DNA from: Defluviitaleaceae bacterium
GTDB lineage: Bacteria > Bacillota > Clostridia > Lachnospirales > WQUN01
Direction: 5' to 3'
Assembly (NCBI GenBank): GCA_009779755.1
Contig: WRDO01000023.1
Location: forward strand, 1-49,516
Length of the DNA: 49,516 nucleotides
Part shown: positions 8,001-16,268 of the stretch, one piece after another
Numbering within the stretch: position 1 is the stretch's first letter
How the letters are laid out: every line of letters begins with the position of its first letter
Notes under the pieces: generated by a model
Told to the model about the DNA's origin: nothing
Databases searched by the model: none
What the model saw: only the letters and a program-made list of their open reading frames with translations
Position numbers and translations under genes: made by a program

Positions 8001-8627
8001 AAAACCGAACTCGCCGCACTCAACGACGTCAACGTCGGCGCCATCGAAGCCTTTAAACAGGTCAAGACCCGCCATGACTTCCTGACCGCCCAGCACGACG
8101 ATATCCTAAAAGCCGAGGAAGCTCTCCTCGAGCTTATCGCAACGCTCACCGCGCAAATGGAAGAACAATTCCTGTCACAATTCACACAGATCGCGCACCA
8201 TTTCACCGAAGTCTTTCGCGAAATGTTCGGCGGCGGTTCGGCGTCCCTGCGCCTCTCCGACGAAGGCAATATGCTGGAATCCGGCATCGAAATCACCGCC
8301 CAACCGCCTGGTAAGACATTGCAGACATTACTTTTATTATCCGGCGGAGAAAGGGCTTTAACGGCGATCGCGTTATTGTTCGCCATCCTGCGGTTAAAAC
8401 CGTCACCCTTCTGCGTGCTGGACGAAATTGAATCCAACCTCGATGATGCCAACGTGGCCCGCTTCGCCCAATTCCTCAAGCAATATACCGACGGCACGCA
8501 ATTCATCATCATCACCCACCGCAAGGGCACAATGGAGGCCGCCGATCGCCTGTACGGCGTCACCATGCAGGAGCAGGGCGTAAGCAAGCTGGTAAGCGTA
8601 AAATTCGTGGAGGGTGAAACGGAATGA
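5061..8627 (+). CDS. smc: Chromosome segregation protein SMC
   Basis: SMC is the ATPase core of bacterial condensin; with ScpA and ScpB it compacts and separates sister chromosomes. The 1188 residues match the family length. The N-terminal head has Walker A (31-38, GPNGSGKS). Two long coiled coils (about 170-500 and 670-1010) flank a hinge (about 505-660, with FSGICGAVGELI and GGAMTGGSM at its end). The C-terminal head has LSGGE (about 1093-1097) and the Walker B stretch CVLDEIESNLDD. The usual DEIEAALDD reads DEIESNLDD here, a conservative change. TTG 5061 is the start, with AGGGGTTG upstream. Its frequent neighbours rnc and ftsY are absent; the next gene overlaps by ATGA. Confidence 0.98.
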   Translation: MYLKKLELVGFKSFAERVQLSFGAGLNAVVGPNGSGKSNIADAMRWVLGEQSAKQLRGTKMEDIIFAGTAHRKPLGFAEIVMHIDNSDNTLSSLGTPEVTITRRVYRSGESEYAINGTPCRLKDIQQLFMDTGVGRDGYSIIGQGRVDEILSARSEDRRHIFEEAAGISKFKARRHETLTRLERERQNRARVSDIIAELNEQIEPLEQQAEEAKRYLALRDKYKETHINIFLNEVRKTEIELEKTEETLSHAYAQSTDGKTRLAMARDAEEVLKQQAADADTRYRRANEALLEITSAIAEKEGLREVLTNQAAQLITDQIRLRGEADKRDAALLEHEAERAKEEEKRANTAASLEKLNAELSEHQNLSAQYETAEEESAAELAAHNQGILNQGNLITEHKAKVLDAESRYRRLEEDKEKLDINIEQLEEKLESQEEVLAELQKNLTARTDETRRAEGQTQAYSDALAKLNEEQRDINEEYRNTQESLTAARAKHRALEDLQNQHEGYFRSVKSVLRKRETDKNFSGICGAVGELIGVPTEYETAIEIALGGAAQNIVTQTEEDAKYAIEYLKKTNEGRATFLPLTAVKGRAIDVRKISNEAGFIGAASDLVTCDADYDGVIAQLLGDIVIVDNLSNALSIHKKYKYSYKLVTLEGERLHPGGAMTGGSMQRGSGGLIGRPRQLSELAEQINILQKSFETITKVQKSQIEKCAATDEALQRARTRCQSLVLETQTLRERCALVEQGLETLRTSGTKYDEENDALMAKLVETNQAIRHAKQAQAEQERELEAARVRLEEYQREIYQKRQLFSEESGVLTELRVEISRHTEWLAAASANIARLVKEEAALTEEKKILLREIEDSQKKALEIEEKSKQITIDLSAMQTVQTQTRHNLSAAETAKTQLDEAINRVEADERNQSDETALLEKELTRLEMRKEQLHQTGHRLHNEIWEEYELTYQQALSHKRTDVSEAALRRESQQLKTELAALNDVNVGAIEAFKQVKTRHDFLTAQHDDILKAEEALLELIATLTAQMEEQFLSQFTQIAHHFTEVFREMFGGGSASLRLSDEGNMLESGIEITAQPPGKTLQTLLLLSGGERALTAIALLFAILRLKPSPFCVLDEIESNLDDANVARFAQFLKQYTDGTQFIIITHRKGTMEAADRLYGVTMQEQGVSKLVSVKFVEGETE

Positions 8628-9460
8628 AGCAATTAATCATTATTTCCGACATGGAGGGTGCCTCCGGCATCTTTGAAGAAAACCGTTCGTGGATTTGGAA
8701 CGGCGGCGACGATTGGCGCGCGCACGGGCGGGAATGTATCACTTCCGACGCATTGGCGGTTGTAAACGCCGCCATCGATTTCGGCATAGACGACATTCTG
8801 CTGTACGACGGGCATTTCGCGGGGAACGCGGAATTTAATATTATTTTAGAAAGGCTGCCGCTCGTCGTACGCGTATTCGACGTACCGGACAGAAGGTTCG
8901 ATTGGCGGCGTATCCGCGGGCAAGCGGAGCAAAACCCTTCCGGCTTGATCACCTTTGGGCAGCACGCGCGTTACGGCGAAGCGGACGCCTATTTTCCGCA
9001 CACCATCCAATCACCGCCTATAAAGAATTTCTATTTTAACGGGAAGCACATTGCAGAAATCGGTTCGGCGGTGCTTAACTTCCATAATGTGCCGTATCTC
9101 GCCAACATCGGGTGCGCAGCATCCATGCGCGAAGCCTTGGAACTTTCCGACAAAATCATCACCATCCCCGTAAAGGATATGTCAAAAAAATGGGAACCCT
9201 CGCCGCAAGAAACCTACCCCATCATATATGAAGGCGTGACGAAAGCCCTGCGCAACGCGGAAAACACACCCGACATAACCACCGGCGAACCCCCGTACCA
9301 TTTTTTAATGGAACTTTGCGACGGGTATATTTTCGATACCTCCGCCAACATAAGCTGGAAAGGGACGGTGGATAAAACCAAAGCGCAATGGGAAGCCCCG
9401 TCCGTTGAAATCGGGCTTGAACTTTTTAACTATGTCCGCGCGTTGCTGCGGGAAGCATAA
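8624..9460 (+). CDS. M55 family D-aminopeptidase-like protein
   Basis: This 278-residue protein matches the M55 family (DppA type), zinc aminopeptidases that release N-terminal D-amino acids from short peptides and may recycle cell-wall peptides. The metal-binding N-terminal motif is SDMEGASG (8-15). Further conserved His-containing motifs are YDGHFAG (about 63-69) and GQHARYGE (about 107-114). Length agrees with the family and there is no signal peptide, so it acts in the cytoplasm. It overlaps smc by 4 bp (ATGA), which predicts co-expression from the smc transcript. That linkage may simply reflect compaction. The substrate is not shown by sequence. Confidence 0.85.
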   Translation: MKQLIIISDMEGASGIFEENRSWIWNGGDDWRAHGRECITSDALAVVNAAIDFGIDDILLYDGHFAGNAEFNIILERLPLVVRVFDVPDRRFDWRRIRGQAEQNPSGLITFGQHARYGEADAYFPHTIQSPPIKNFYFNGKHIAEIGSAVLNFHNVPYLANIGCAASMREALELSDKIITIPVKDMSKKWEPSPQETYPIIYEGVTKALRNAENTPDITTGEPPYHFLMELCDGYIFDTSANISWKGTVDKTKAQWEAPSVEIGLELFNYVRALLREA

Positions 9461-9476
9461 AAAATGTGAGGTAATT

Positions 9477-9899
9477 ATGTGTATTGAGTATACGCGTGAT
9501 TTAAAACACATCACCGAAGACATGTTACAAGGTTTTTTCGTTGGTTGGCTGAACCCGCCGAGCCCGGTGACGCACTTAAAATTATTACACGGCAGTTACC
9601 GCGCGTTCGTCGCAATTGATAAGGATTGCGGTAAGGTCGTCGGGTTTATCAACGCCGTATCCGACGGCGTGCTGTCGGCATATATCCCGTTGCTTGAAGT
9701 CATCGAATCCCACAAAGGCAAAGGCATCGGCGGCGAACTCGTCCGCCTGATGCTTGAGGAGTGTAAGGATTTATATATGATAGACATCTGCCACGACGCG
9801 GATTTAACGCCTTATTACGCCCGCTTTGGGGCGTATAAAAGCCACGCGAGCGTGTTCCGTAATTTCGACGCGCAATCGGGAAAATATAAGATCCATTGA
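9477..9899 (+). CDS. GNAT family N-acetyltransferase
   Basis: This 140-residue protein carries the GNAT acetyl-CoA-binding core: a strand (VVGFINAVSDGVLSAYIPLLEV), then the pyrophosphate loop in ESHKGKGIGGELVRLML (motif Q/RxxGxG/A read as KGKGIGG), and a final YYARFGAYKSH segment where these enzymes bind their acceptor. It would transfer an acetyl group from acetyl-CoA to an unidentified small molecule or protein. ATG 9477 is chosen because GAGGT lies 7 nt upstream, rather than a longer start inside the M55 gene. It sits 16 nt after that gene, likely the last member of the smc-led transcript. Confidence 0.85.
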   Translation: MCIEYTRDLKHITEDMLQGFFVGWLNPPSPVTHLKLLHGSYRAFVAIDKDCGKVVGFINAVSDGVLSAYIPLLEVIESHKGKGIGGELVRLMLEECKDLYMIDICHDADLTPYYARFGAYKSHASVFRNFDAQSGKYKIH

Positions 9900-9990
9900 A
9901 TATCCTATAGTCAAAAGCCATGTTTTTGACACATCTTTCCATTATAATGACCCTGCAAACACAAGCTCGATTTGTTTGGAGGGTTATTTT

Positions 9991-11391
9991 ATGAAAAAAC
10001 TACGGATAATCACAATTTTATTCGCCGTATTATTCGGCCTAACGGCGTGCGGTTCGCGCGGTAATAACGGTAACGGCGACAAAAATAACGAAAGCCCCAC
10101 ACCCGAATCCATCGTCCTTTCCTTCATGGAACGCTTCGCCGCGGGGAATATCGATGCGTTGGAACCCATGCTTGACGATACGCTTGGCGGCGTGGATTTC
10201 CGCCGGCTGCGTGAAATCATAACCTTTACCCGCGGAGGCATCCTTGATTATTCGATTACGGATCGCCATGTACAATTGGGGCAGGTCACATACGACGTTT
10301 CTATCCGGCACGAATTGGGGTATGCGTCCTACTATGTAGCCTTGGGTATGGGCGGCGCGGTTTCGGCCTTCGTGGCTCAACCCGATAGCTTTACCCTTCA
10401 TGTGGGATTCGACGACGGGCCGCGGGATTATATCATCGAGCCGATTACCGTGGGCGCGGGTACGGTGTGGGAATTGGGCGGCGAGTTGACCCTCCCCGCC
10501 GGGGCGAGCGCGGAGAATCCCGTACCGGCGGTCGTACTCGTACACGGTTCGGGCCCGTCGAACCGCGACGCGGAGGTATTTGGGACGCGCCACTTCTTCA
10601 CGATCGCCGATTATTTGGCGCGCAACGGCATCGCGGTGATACGGTATGACAAGCGTACCTATACCCACGGGGCGGGCATGACGCGGGCGTTCGGCGGCAA
10701 CCTCACCGTATGGGAGGAAACCATCGAGGACGCCGTATTGGCGGCACAACTGCTGCGGAGCGACCCGCGTATCGGCAGCGTTTATTTGCTGGGTTGGAGC
10801 TTGGGCGGTGTACTTGCGCCCCGCATTCACGCAAGCGGCGGCGATTTCGACGGGTTGATTCTGTTCGCGGGTTCGCCGCGTAACGTGATGGAAATCGCTG
10901 TCGAGCAATTTGCGGCGGAGCTTGCTGAGTTTGACAGGATGGGGTTCGGCCATATGACGGAAGTCGAGTCGCTGCGCTTGTCAATCAAAACGCTTGCCGA
11001 AATATTCGACGGCTTGGTTACCATGAACGAAGACGAAGCGAAATCGACCCCCCTCCCCCTGCTCGGTGTCAACGCCTATTATTTTTGGGATATGGAAGTC
11101 CATTCCTTCGAACGGTACGCCGCCGAAATAACCGTCCCCATACTGGTTATGCAAGGGGCGAACGACTTCCAGGTACGCGCCGATACGGATTTCGCCATGT
11201 TACAAGCGCTGTTTGGCGCGCGCGACAACACGGTGTTTAAATTATATGACGGTTTGGACCATTTCTTCCTGCCGTCCATCGCTCGCAATTTCCGCGAGCA
11301 CGGGGAAATAATCGCGATGCGCCCGCCCGGGATGCGCCTCGGGGAAGATGTGCTGCGGGATATCGCGGATTGGATAAATGATCAAGGGTAA
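9991..11391 (+). CDS. Lipoprotein with DUF3887-like domain and alpha/beta-hydrolase
   Basis: The 466-residue product starts with a lipoprotein signal (LTAC, lipid-attached Cys20) and so is anchored on the outer face of the membrane. Residues about 30-150 resemble DUF3887 (SIVLSFMERFAAGNIDALEPML). Residues about 165-466 form an alpha/beta-hydrolase with an oxyanion loop HGSGPSNRD, nucleophile Ser270 (GWSLGG), Asp392 (QGAND) and His424 (LDHFF). It probably cleaves an ester or peptide bond outside the cell; the substrate is unknown. The start has TTGGAGGG upstream. A TATAAT occurs at 9943-9948, but with no well-spaced -35. Confidence 0.88.
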   Translation: MKKLRIITILFAVLFGLTACGSRGNNGNGDKNNESPTPESIVLSFMERFAAGNIDALEPMLDDTLGGVDFRRLREIITFTRGGILDYSITDRHVQLGQVTYDVSIRHELGYASYYVALGMGGAVSAFVAQPDSFTLHVGFDDGPRDYIIEPITVGAGTVWELGGELTLPAGASAENPVPAVVLVHGSGPSNRDAEVFGTRHFFTIADYLARNGIAVIRYDKRTYTHGAGMTRAFGGNLTVWEETIEDAVLAAQLLRSDPRIGSVYLLGWSLGGVLAPRIHASGGDFDGLILFAGSPRNVMEIAVEQFAAELAEFDRMGFGHMTEVESLRLSIKTLAEIFDGLVTMNEDEAKSTPLPLLGVNAYYFWDMEVHSFERYAAEITVPILVMQGANDFQVRADTDFAMLQALFGARDNTVFKLYDGLDHFFLPSIARNFREHGEIIAMRPPGMRLGEDVLRDIADWINDQG

Positions 11392-11413
11392 ATATGGTAA
11401 TTGTGCGTTCCTG

Positions 11414-11422
11414 TGGTATAAT
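11414..11422 (+). promoter_or_regulatory. Extended -10 promoter for tal-tkt-AKR operon
   Basis: TGGTATAAT lies about 54 nt before the tal start. The TTGTGC at 11401-11406 is too close to be a normal -35. Confidence 0.6.
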
Positions 11423-11475
11423 CGGGCTTGATAATCACAAGTCCGATTTTTTATATCTCAGAAGGGATGATTCAT

Positions 11476-12120
11476 ATGAAGCTGTTCATCGACACCGCAA
11501 ACGTGAAGCACATCAAGGAAATTAACGATTGGGGGGTTATTTGCGGCGTTACGACAAACCCCTCGCTCATCGCGAAGGAAGGCCGCGACTTCAAGGAAGT
11601 CGTGCGGGAAATCACATCCCTTGTGGACGGGCCCATCAGCGCGGAGGTCATCGACACGAAGGCCGAAGGGATGCTCACCGAAGCCCGCGAACTCGCCAAA
11701 ATCCATAAAAATATCGTGATAAAGGTACCCATGACCGCCGAAGGCTTAAAGGCCACCAAGGTACTTACCGCCGAAGGCATCAAAACGAACGTGACGCTTG
11801 TCTTCTCCGCGGTGCAAGCGCTCTTGGCCGCGCGCGCGGGCGCGACGTATGTCAGCCCCTTCCTCGGAAGGCTGGACGATATCGGCATGGACGGCATGAA
11901 CCTCATCGAGGAAATCACCGACATTTTCGACACCCACGGCATTGACTGCGAAATCATCGCCGCAAGCGTACGCCACCCCATCCACGCGATACAAGCGGCC
12001 AGATTGGGTGCGCACATCGCGACGGTTCCCTACGCCACGTTTATCCAAATGCTCAACCACCCGCTGACCGAAAGCGGTATCGAGCGATTCCTTAAGGACT
12101 GGGAAGGTGTGGCGAAATGA
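11476..12120 (+). CDS. tal: Transaldolase (small, FSA/TalC type)
   Basis: Transaldolase moves a three-carbon dihydroxyacetone unit between sugar phosphates in the non-oxidative pentose phosphate pathway. The 214-residue length is that of the short bacterial type. Visible landmarks are [23 protein letters not shown], the Schiff-base Lys83 in IVIKVPMT, and the barrel end GAHIATVPY. Transaldolase and fructose-6-phosphate aldolase of this size differ by few residues, so either activity is possible; the tkt partner favours transaldolase. ATG 11476 has GAAGGGA upstream and fits the family start. It overlaps tkt by ATGA, so the two are coupled. Confidence 0.95.
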   Translation: MKLFIDTANVKHIKEINDWGVICGVTTNPSLIAKEGRDFKEVVREITSLVDGPISAEVIDTKAEGMLTEARELAKIHKNIVIKVPMTAEGLKATKVLTAEGIKTNVTLVFSAVQALLAARAGATYVSPFLGRLDDIGMDGMNLIEEITDIFDTHGIDCEIIAASVRHPIHAIQAARLGAHIATVPYATFIQMLNHPLTESGIERFLKDWEGVAK

Positions 12121-14132
12121 ACGTCGTAAACCAAACCACCGTCGATACCCTTCGTTTCTTAAGTGTGGAAGCCGTGCAAAAAGCCAACTCCGGCCACCCC
12201 GGCTTGCCGATGGGTGCGGCCCCGATGGCTACGGCCCTGTGGGGCGGTGCCATGAAGCACAATCCCCAAAACCCCGCGTGGCCCGACCGCGACCGTTTTA
12301 TTATGTCGGCGGGTCACGGCTCGGCTCTGTTGTACAGTTTGCTCCATGTCTTCGGTTACGGCGTTTCCTTGGATGATTTGAAGAATTTCCGCCAGCAAAA
12401 CTCAAAAACCCCCGGCCACCCCGAATACGGCCACACCCCGGGTGTGGAGATTACCACCGGCCCGCTGGGGCAAGGTATCGCCAACGGCGTGGGTTTCGCG
12501 TGGGCGGAGAGCTACCTCGCCGCCAAGTTCAACAAACCCGATGCCAAAATCGTTGACCATTATACGTATGTGCTGTGCGGCGACGGTTGCTTGCAGGAGG
12601 GCGTGGCGGCGGAGGCCGTTTCGTTGGCGGGTACGCTGGGGTTGGGTAAGCTGATCGTGCTGTACGATTCTAATAATATAACCATCGAGGGCTCGACCGA
12701 TTTAGCCTTTACCGAAGACGTGCAAGCGCGTTTCGCCGCGTACGGCTGGGATGTACGGGAGGTAAAGGACGGGGACACCAACTTCGTGTCGATTCGACAC
12801 GAAGTTGAAGAAGCGAAGAAAATCACCGACAAACCCTCCCTCATCGAAATAAAAACCACCATCGGCTACGGTGCGCCCAACCAAGGCACGGCGGGCGTAC
12901 ACGGTTCACCGTTAAATGCCGAAGCCATCGCCGCGGCGAAAAAGACCCTCGGCTGGCCCCATGAAAGCGCGTTCCACGTACCGGAGGAAGTAAAAGCGCA
13001 AATCGCCGAATGGCAAAAGGGTGCGCAAGCCAAGGAAGACGAATGGAATATCCTGCTCGCACGATATAAACAGGAATACCCCGCCGATTTCGCCGAATGG
13101 GAAGCGTGGCAAAACGATCAATTACCCGGGGACATCACCGATATCGATAAACACTTCGCGGATCTATGGGCCGACGGAAAGCCCCTCGCTACGCGCGTTT
13201 CTTCGGAACGGGTGTTGCAACGCCTGGCGTTGCTTGTACCGCAGTTGATCGGCGGCTCCGCCGACCTCGCGCCCTCCACCAATTCGTGGATGAAGGAACG
13301 CGGCAAAGGCTACGCGAAGGATAACCCCACGGGCTCCAACCTCCATTTCGGCATACGCGAGCACGCCATGACCGCTATCGCAAACGCCATGATGGCGCAC
13401 GGTGGTTTGCGTCCCTACGTCGCGGGGTTCTTCGTGTTCAGCGATTATATGAAGCCCGCTATGCGCCTGTCGGCGTTGATGGGCTTGCCCGTGGTGCATA
13501 TCATGACGCACGACTCCATCGGCGTGGGAGAGGACGGGCCGACACACCAACCCGTCGAACAACTCGCGGCGCTGCGTTCGATCCCCAACATCCAAACCAT
13601 CCGCCCTTGCGATACGGCCGAAACCGCCGCGGCGTGGGCGATTGCGTTAACCAACGGTAAGCCGACCGCTATCGTTTTAAGCCGCCAACCCTTGCCCCAG
13701 CTCCCCGAAAGCGGCGCGGGCCTGTACAAGGGTGCCTATATATTGAAGGAAAGCACGAACCCCGCCACGGGCAAGCCGGATATCCTGCTGATCGCAAGCG
13801 GCTCGGAAGTGGAACTGGTTTACAACGCGCAAAAAGTATTGCTTGAAAGCGGCATCCACGCGCGGGTCATTTCCATGCCCTGTATGGAATTGTTCGAAGC
13901 GCAGGACGAAGCGTATAAAAAAAGCATCCTCCCGTGCGGCGTACGCGCGCGCTTGGCCGTGGAAGCGGCTTCGCCCTTCGGCTGGCACAAGTATACGGGC
14001 TTGGACGGGGAAGTGCTGGGCATCGAAGGCTTCGGCGCGTCCGCACCCGCCGCCAAGGTGTTCGAAGAAAAAGGATTGACGCTTGAAAACGTCGTAGCCC
14101 GCGCGAAAGCCATCGCAGAAAGGAACAAATAA
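12117..14132 (+). CDS. tkt: Transketolase
   Basis: Transketolase transfers a two-carbon ketol group between sugar phosphates using thiamine diphosphate and Mg2+. The 671 residues are a full-length single-chain enzyme. Seen in order: [38 protein letters not shown], the thiamine diphosphate motif GDGCLQEG...NN (about 155-184), and the pyrimidine domain with [15 protein letters not shown] and [18 protein letters not shown]. The C-terminal domain runs from about 535. With tal just upstream (4-bp overlap) it completes the non-oxidative pentose phosphate branch. Its stop abuts the next start. Confidence 0.98.
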   Translation: MNVVNQTTVDTLRFLSVEAVQKANSGHPGLPMGAAPMATALWGGAMKHNPQNPAWPDRDRFIMSAGHGSALLYSLLHVFGYGVSLDDLKNFRQQNSKTPGHPEYGHTPGVEITTGPLGQGIANGVGFAWAESYLAAKFNKPDAKIVDHYTYVLCGDGCLQEGVAAEAVSLAGTLGLGKLIVLYDSNNITIEGSTDLAFTEDVQARFAAYGWDVREVKDGDTNFVSIRHEVEEAKKITDKPSLIEIKTTIGYGAPNQGTAGVHGSPLNAEAIAAAKKTLGWPHESAFHVPEEVKAQIAEWQKGAQAKEDEWNILLARYKQEYPADFAEWEAWQNDQLPGDITDIDKHFADLWADGKPLATRVSSERVLQRLALLVPQLIGGSADLAPSTNSWMKERGKGYAKDNPTGSNLHFGIREHAMTAIANAMMAHGGLRPYVAGFFVFSDYMKPAMRLSALMGLPVVHIMTHDSIGVGEDGPTHQPVEQLAALRSIPNIQTIRPCDTAETAAAWAIALTNGKPTAIVLSRQPLPQLPESGAGLYKGAYILKESTNPATGKPDILLIASGSEVELVYNAQKVLLESGIHARVISMPCMELFEAQDEAYKKSILPCGVRARLAVEAASPFGWHKYTGLDGEVLGIEGFGASAPAAKVFEEKGLTLENVVARAKAIAERNK

Positions 14133-15221
14133 ATGACGCATAAAGATGTCCTCACCGTCGGCAAAGCCTCCGCGCTCGGCTTCGGCAACATGCGTATGCC
14201 CGACGTCAGCCAAAGCACGAAAATGGTGGATACCTACCTCGAAAGCGGGTACAACTACTTCGATACCGCCTACGAATACGGCGGCTCGGAGGAATTGCTT
14301 AAAAAGGTCCTCGTCACGCGGCACCCGCGCGATAGCTTCATGATCGCCGACAAGCTCCCCCCGTGGCAGGTAAAAAACCACCGCGACTGCGAAAGAATCC
14401 TGGCCGAATCGTTAAAGCGTTTGGGCACGGACGTTATCGACTTCTACATGTTACATTCGCTGGACGATTCAAGGGAAGCAGCCATCGAAAGCCAAGACCT
14501 GTTCGGCTGGATCAAAAAACAAAAGGAAAAAGGAATCGTCAAGCACATCGGCTTTTCCTTCCACGGCTCGACGGCGTACCTTGAACGGCTCCTTAAAACC
14601 CATCCCGAAACAGAATTCGTCCAGCTTCAACTCAATTATATTGACAACCTGCGCGGCCCCGCGGGCGAATGGCAGGAACTCGCCATTAAGTACAACACAC
14701 CCATCATCGTGATGGAGCCGGTCAAGGGTGGCACGCTGGCGAAGCTCCCCGCGCCCGCTGAAGCGTTACTTAAATCCCACGCGCCCGAGCGCTCAATCGC
14801 TTCGTGGGCGGTGCAATACGCCGCCACGCTGGAGGGTGCAACAGTCATGCTTTCCGGCATGTCGAACATGGAGCAATTACTGGATAACCTAAACACCTAC
14901 AAAAATCATTTACGCCCCTTCAACGCCGAAGAAAAAGACCTCTTGGAAAAAGTCCTCGCCGAAATGGCGAAGGTGGCCAGCGTCCCCTGTACGGGTTGCA
15001 AGTATTGCCACAATTATTGCCCCGAACGTATCGACATCGCTTCGTGTTTCTCCTTTTACAACGGCTTAAAACGCGGCGACGCCCATTGGAACCGCGATGC
15101 CATGTACAAAACGCTTGAAAAACGCGCCGACCATTGCACTGCGTGCGGCGCGTGCCTGACCCATTGCCCGCAAAAAATCGATATCCCCAAGGAATTAAAA
15201 ACGGTAAAGAAAGCATTTTAA
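14133..15221 (+). CDS. Aldo/keto reductase with C-terminal 4Fe-4S domain
   Basis: The 362-residue protein joins an aldo/keto reductase barrel to a ferredoxin-like tail. The barrel shows the catalytic set: Asp and Tyr in YFDTAYEYG, Lys in IADKLP, His in FYMLHSLDD. The tail has Cys clusters from Cys286 (CTGCKYCHNYCP) and from Cys335 (CTACGACLTHCP), enough for two 4Fe-4S clusters. This family is common in anaerobes; substrates are largely unknown. It starts directly after the tkt stop, with AGAAAGGAAC as ribosome site inside tkt, and ends at a terminator. Its place in a tal-tkt operon hints at a sugar-derived substrate, which is inference. Confidence 0.9.
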   Translation: MTHKDVLTVGKASALGFGNMRMPDVSQSTKMVDTYLESGYNYFDTAYEYGGSEELLKKVLVTRHPRDSFMIADKLPPWQVKNHRDCERILAESLKRLGTDVIDFYMLHSLDDSREAAIESQDLFGWIKKQKEKGIVKHIGFSFHGSTAYLERLLKTHPETEFVQLQLNYIDNLRGPAGEWQELAIKYNTPIIVMEPVKGGTLAKLPAPAEALLKSHAPERSIASWAVQYAATLEGATVMLSGMSNMEQLLDNLNTYKNHLRPFNAEEKDLLEKVLAEMAKVASVPCTGCKYCHNYCPERIDIASCFSFYNGLKRGDAHWNRDAMYKTLEKRADHCTACGACLTHCPQKIDIPKELKTVKKAF

Positions 15222-15245
15222 CTAATTTGTGCTTAACCCAATAAG

Positions 15246-15276
15246 AACCGCTCCGTATGATGGGCGGTTTTTTATT
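15246..15276 (+). terminator. Terminator of the tal-tkt-AKR operon
   Basis: AACCGC (15246-15251) pairs with GCGGTT (15264-15269), loop 12 nt, followed by TTTTATT. It lies 25 nt after the last stop. Confidence 0.75.
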
Positions 15277-15439
15277 ACGCAAAATAAACTCCCGTTGTTT
15301 CCCCGAAGTTAACTTTAATCCATGAATAATTCGGCAAACTTATGCCTTTGCGCAGCGTATTTATTGATAACAACGGCTACGGGCGGGCACCCGGTAAAAA
15401 CAGCGAAGCCGTTCAAGTAACGGAAGGAGTCGTGATCGT

Positions 15440-16177
15440 ATCGAAAGCATTGACCTTTACGACCGCCACGGCGATAAAATCGGTTTGCTCTTCCCCCGCC
15501 GCGCGAAGCAGCTTGTACTTAAGGGACGAGCCGAATGGCTGGAAGAAGGACGGTCGCTCCAATTGATTACGGACTCCTCCGAAAAACCCAAGGAGGATAT
15601 GGAAATGACGGACGAATACGTATACACCAACAACGGCGGGGCTGTACCCCCGGCTCCGATAACAGCGGAAGCCTCGTATGACGACGGCGTTCTGTTGTAT
15701 CAAGCGAAATTGAATGTCAAAGACAAACAAAATTTAAAACGCCACGTAATCGCATTTATCGCCGCTTTGTTGTTGATTGGGGTCTTAAACATTGTCGGAT
15801 TTCGTATGGATTACGTATGGGACACAGCTTCCATTGGTTACAGGCCAATCAACACCGCTACGCAGCATGAAACATTCCAATCCCTGTATGAATTGCAATT
15901 CATGTTTCCCAATGCCGCCCCAAGCATTGAAAGGGCAATAAATGAGGCCCTCGTATGGGCGGATTGGGGACAGAATTACCAACCCACCGCAACCGTCAAC
16001 ACGCAATCCCAATGGAACATCGTGTGGGGCGCAATGCTGTTTTGGGGCGGATGGATCGCTTGCCGCGTGTTAAAACGAGTTTCCGTATTGATGGGGCTGC
16101 GTGCCCGTCGCGTAGGCAGACTGTCCGCCACGGACCCGGTTATGGAAGAATATAATCGATTAAAACGGGCTTCCTAA
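15440..16177 (+). CDS. Hypothetical two-pass membrane protein
   Basis: I do not recognise a named family. The N-terminal part (IDLYDRHGDKIGLLFPRRAKQLVLKGRAEW) resembles a short basic module that starts many clostridial proteins. Two membrane helices follow (about HVIAFIAALLLIGVLNIVGF and WNIVWGAMLFWGGWIACRVL), with an extracytoplasmic loop of about 85 residues between them. Protein-like sequence extends upstream of the first ordinary start (TTG 15485, no ribosome site). The frame opens at 15398 without ATG, GTG or TTG, but AAGGAG at 15424-15429 is 10 nt before ATC 15440, so I place the start there tentatively. An undetected frameshift is the alternative. The gene ends at a strong terminator. 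Confidence 0.65.
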   Translation: MESIDLYDRHGDKIGLLFPRRAKQLVLKGRAEWLEEGRSLQLITDSSEKPKEDMEMTDEYVYTNNGGAVPPAPITAEASYDDGVLLYQAKLNVKDKQNLKRHVIAFIAALLLIGVLNIVGFRMDYVWDTASIGYRPINTATQHETFQSLYELQFMFPNAAPSIERAINEALVWADWGQNYQPTATVNTQSQWNIVWGAMLFWGGWIACRVLKRVSVLMGLRARRVGRLSATDPVMEEYNRLKRAS

Positions 16178-16196
16178 CCCCGGCAATTAACCCACG

Positions 16197-16240
16197 CACA
16201 GCCTGCGGTTGCCACAAACCGCGGGCTGTGTTATTTTTTT
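16197..16240 (+). terminator. Strong intrinsic terminator
   Basis: A 14-nt arm (16197-16210) pairs with 16217-16230 with one mismatch, loop 6 nt, then TTATTTTTTT. It ends the membrane-protein gene and insulates the next gene. Confidence 0.92.
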
Positions 16241-16268
16241 GGGAAATCAAACACGGGAGGATTATTAT

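Noticed and set aside
9926..9948. TTGACA and TATAAT before the lipoprotein hydrolase
   Set aside because: The two boxes are only 11 nt apart, too close for one promoter; the TATAAT may still be used alone.
15350..15430. Possible riboswitch before the membrane-protein gene
   Set aside because: The GC-rich stretch with AAGCCGTT recalls cyclic-di-GMP riboswitches, but the conserved core could not be lined up and the stems are weak.
15342..15566. Frame starting at ATG 15342 ahead of the membrane protein
   Set aside because: It has no ribosome site and its second half overlaps the better-supported membrane-protein frame.
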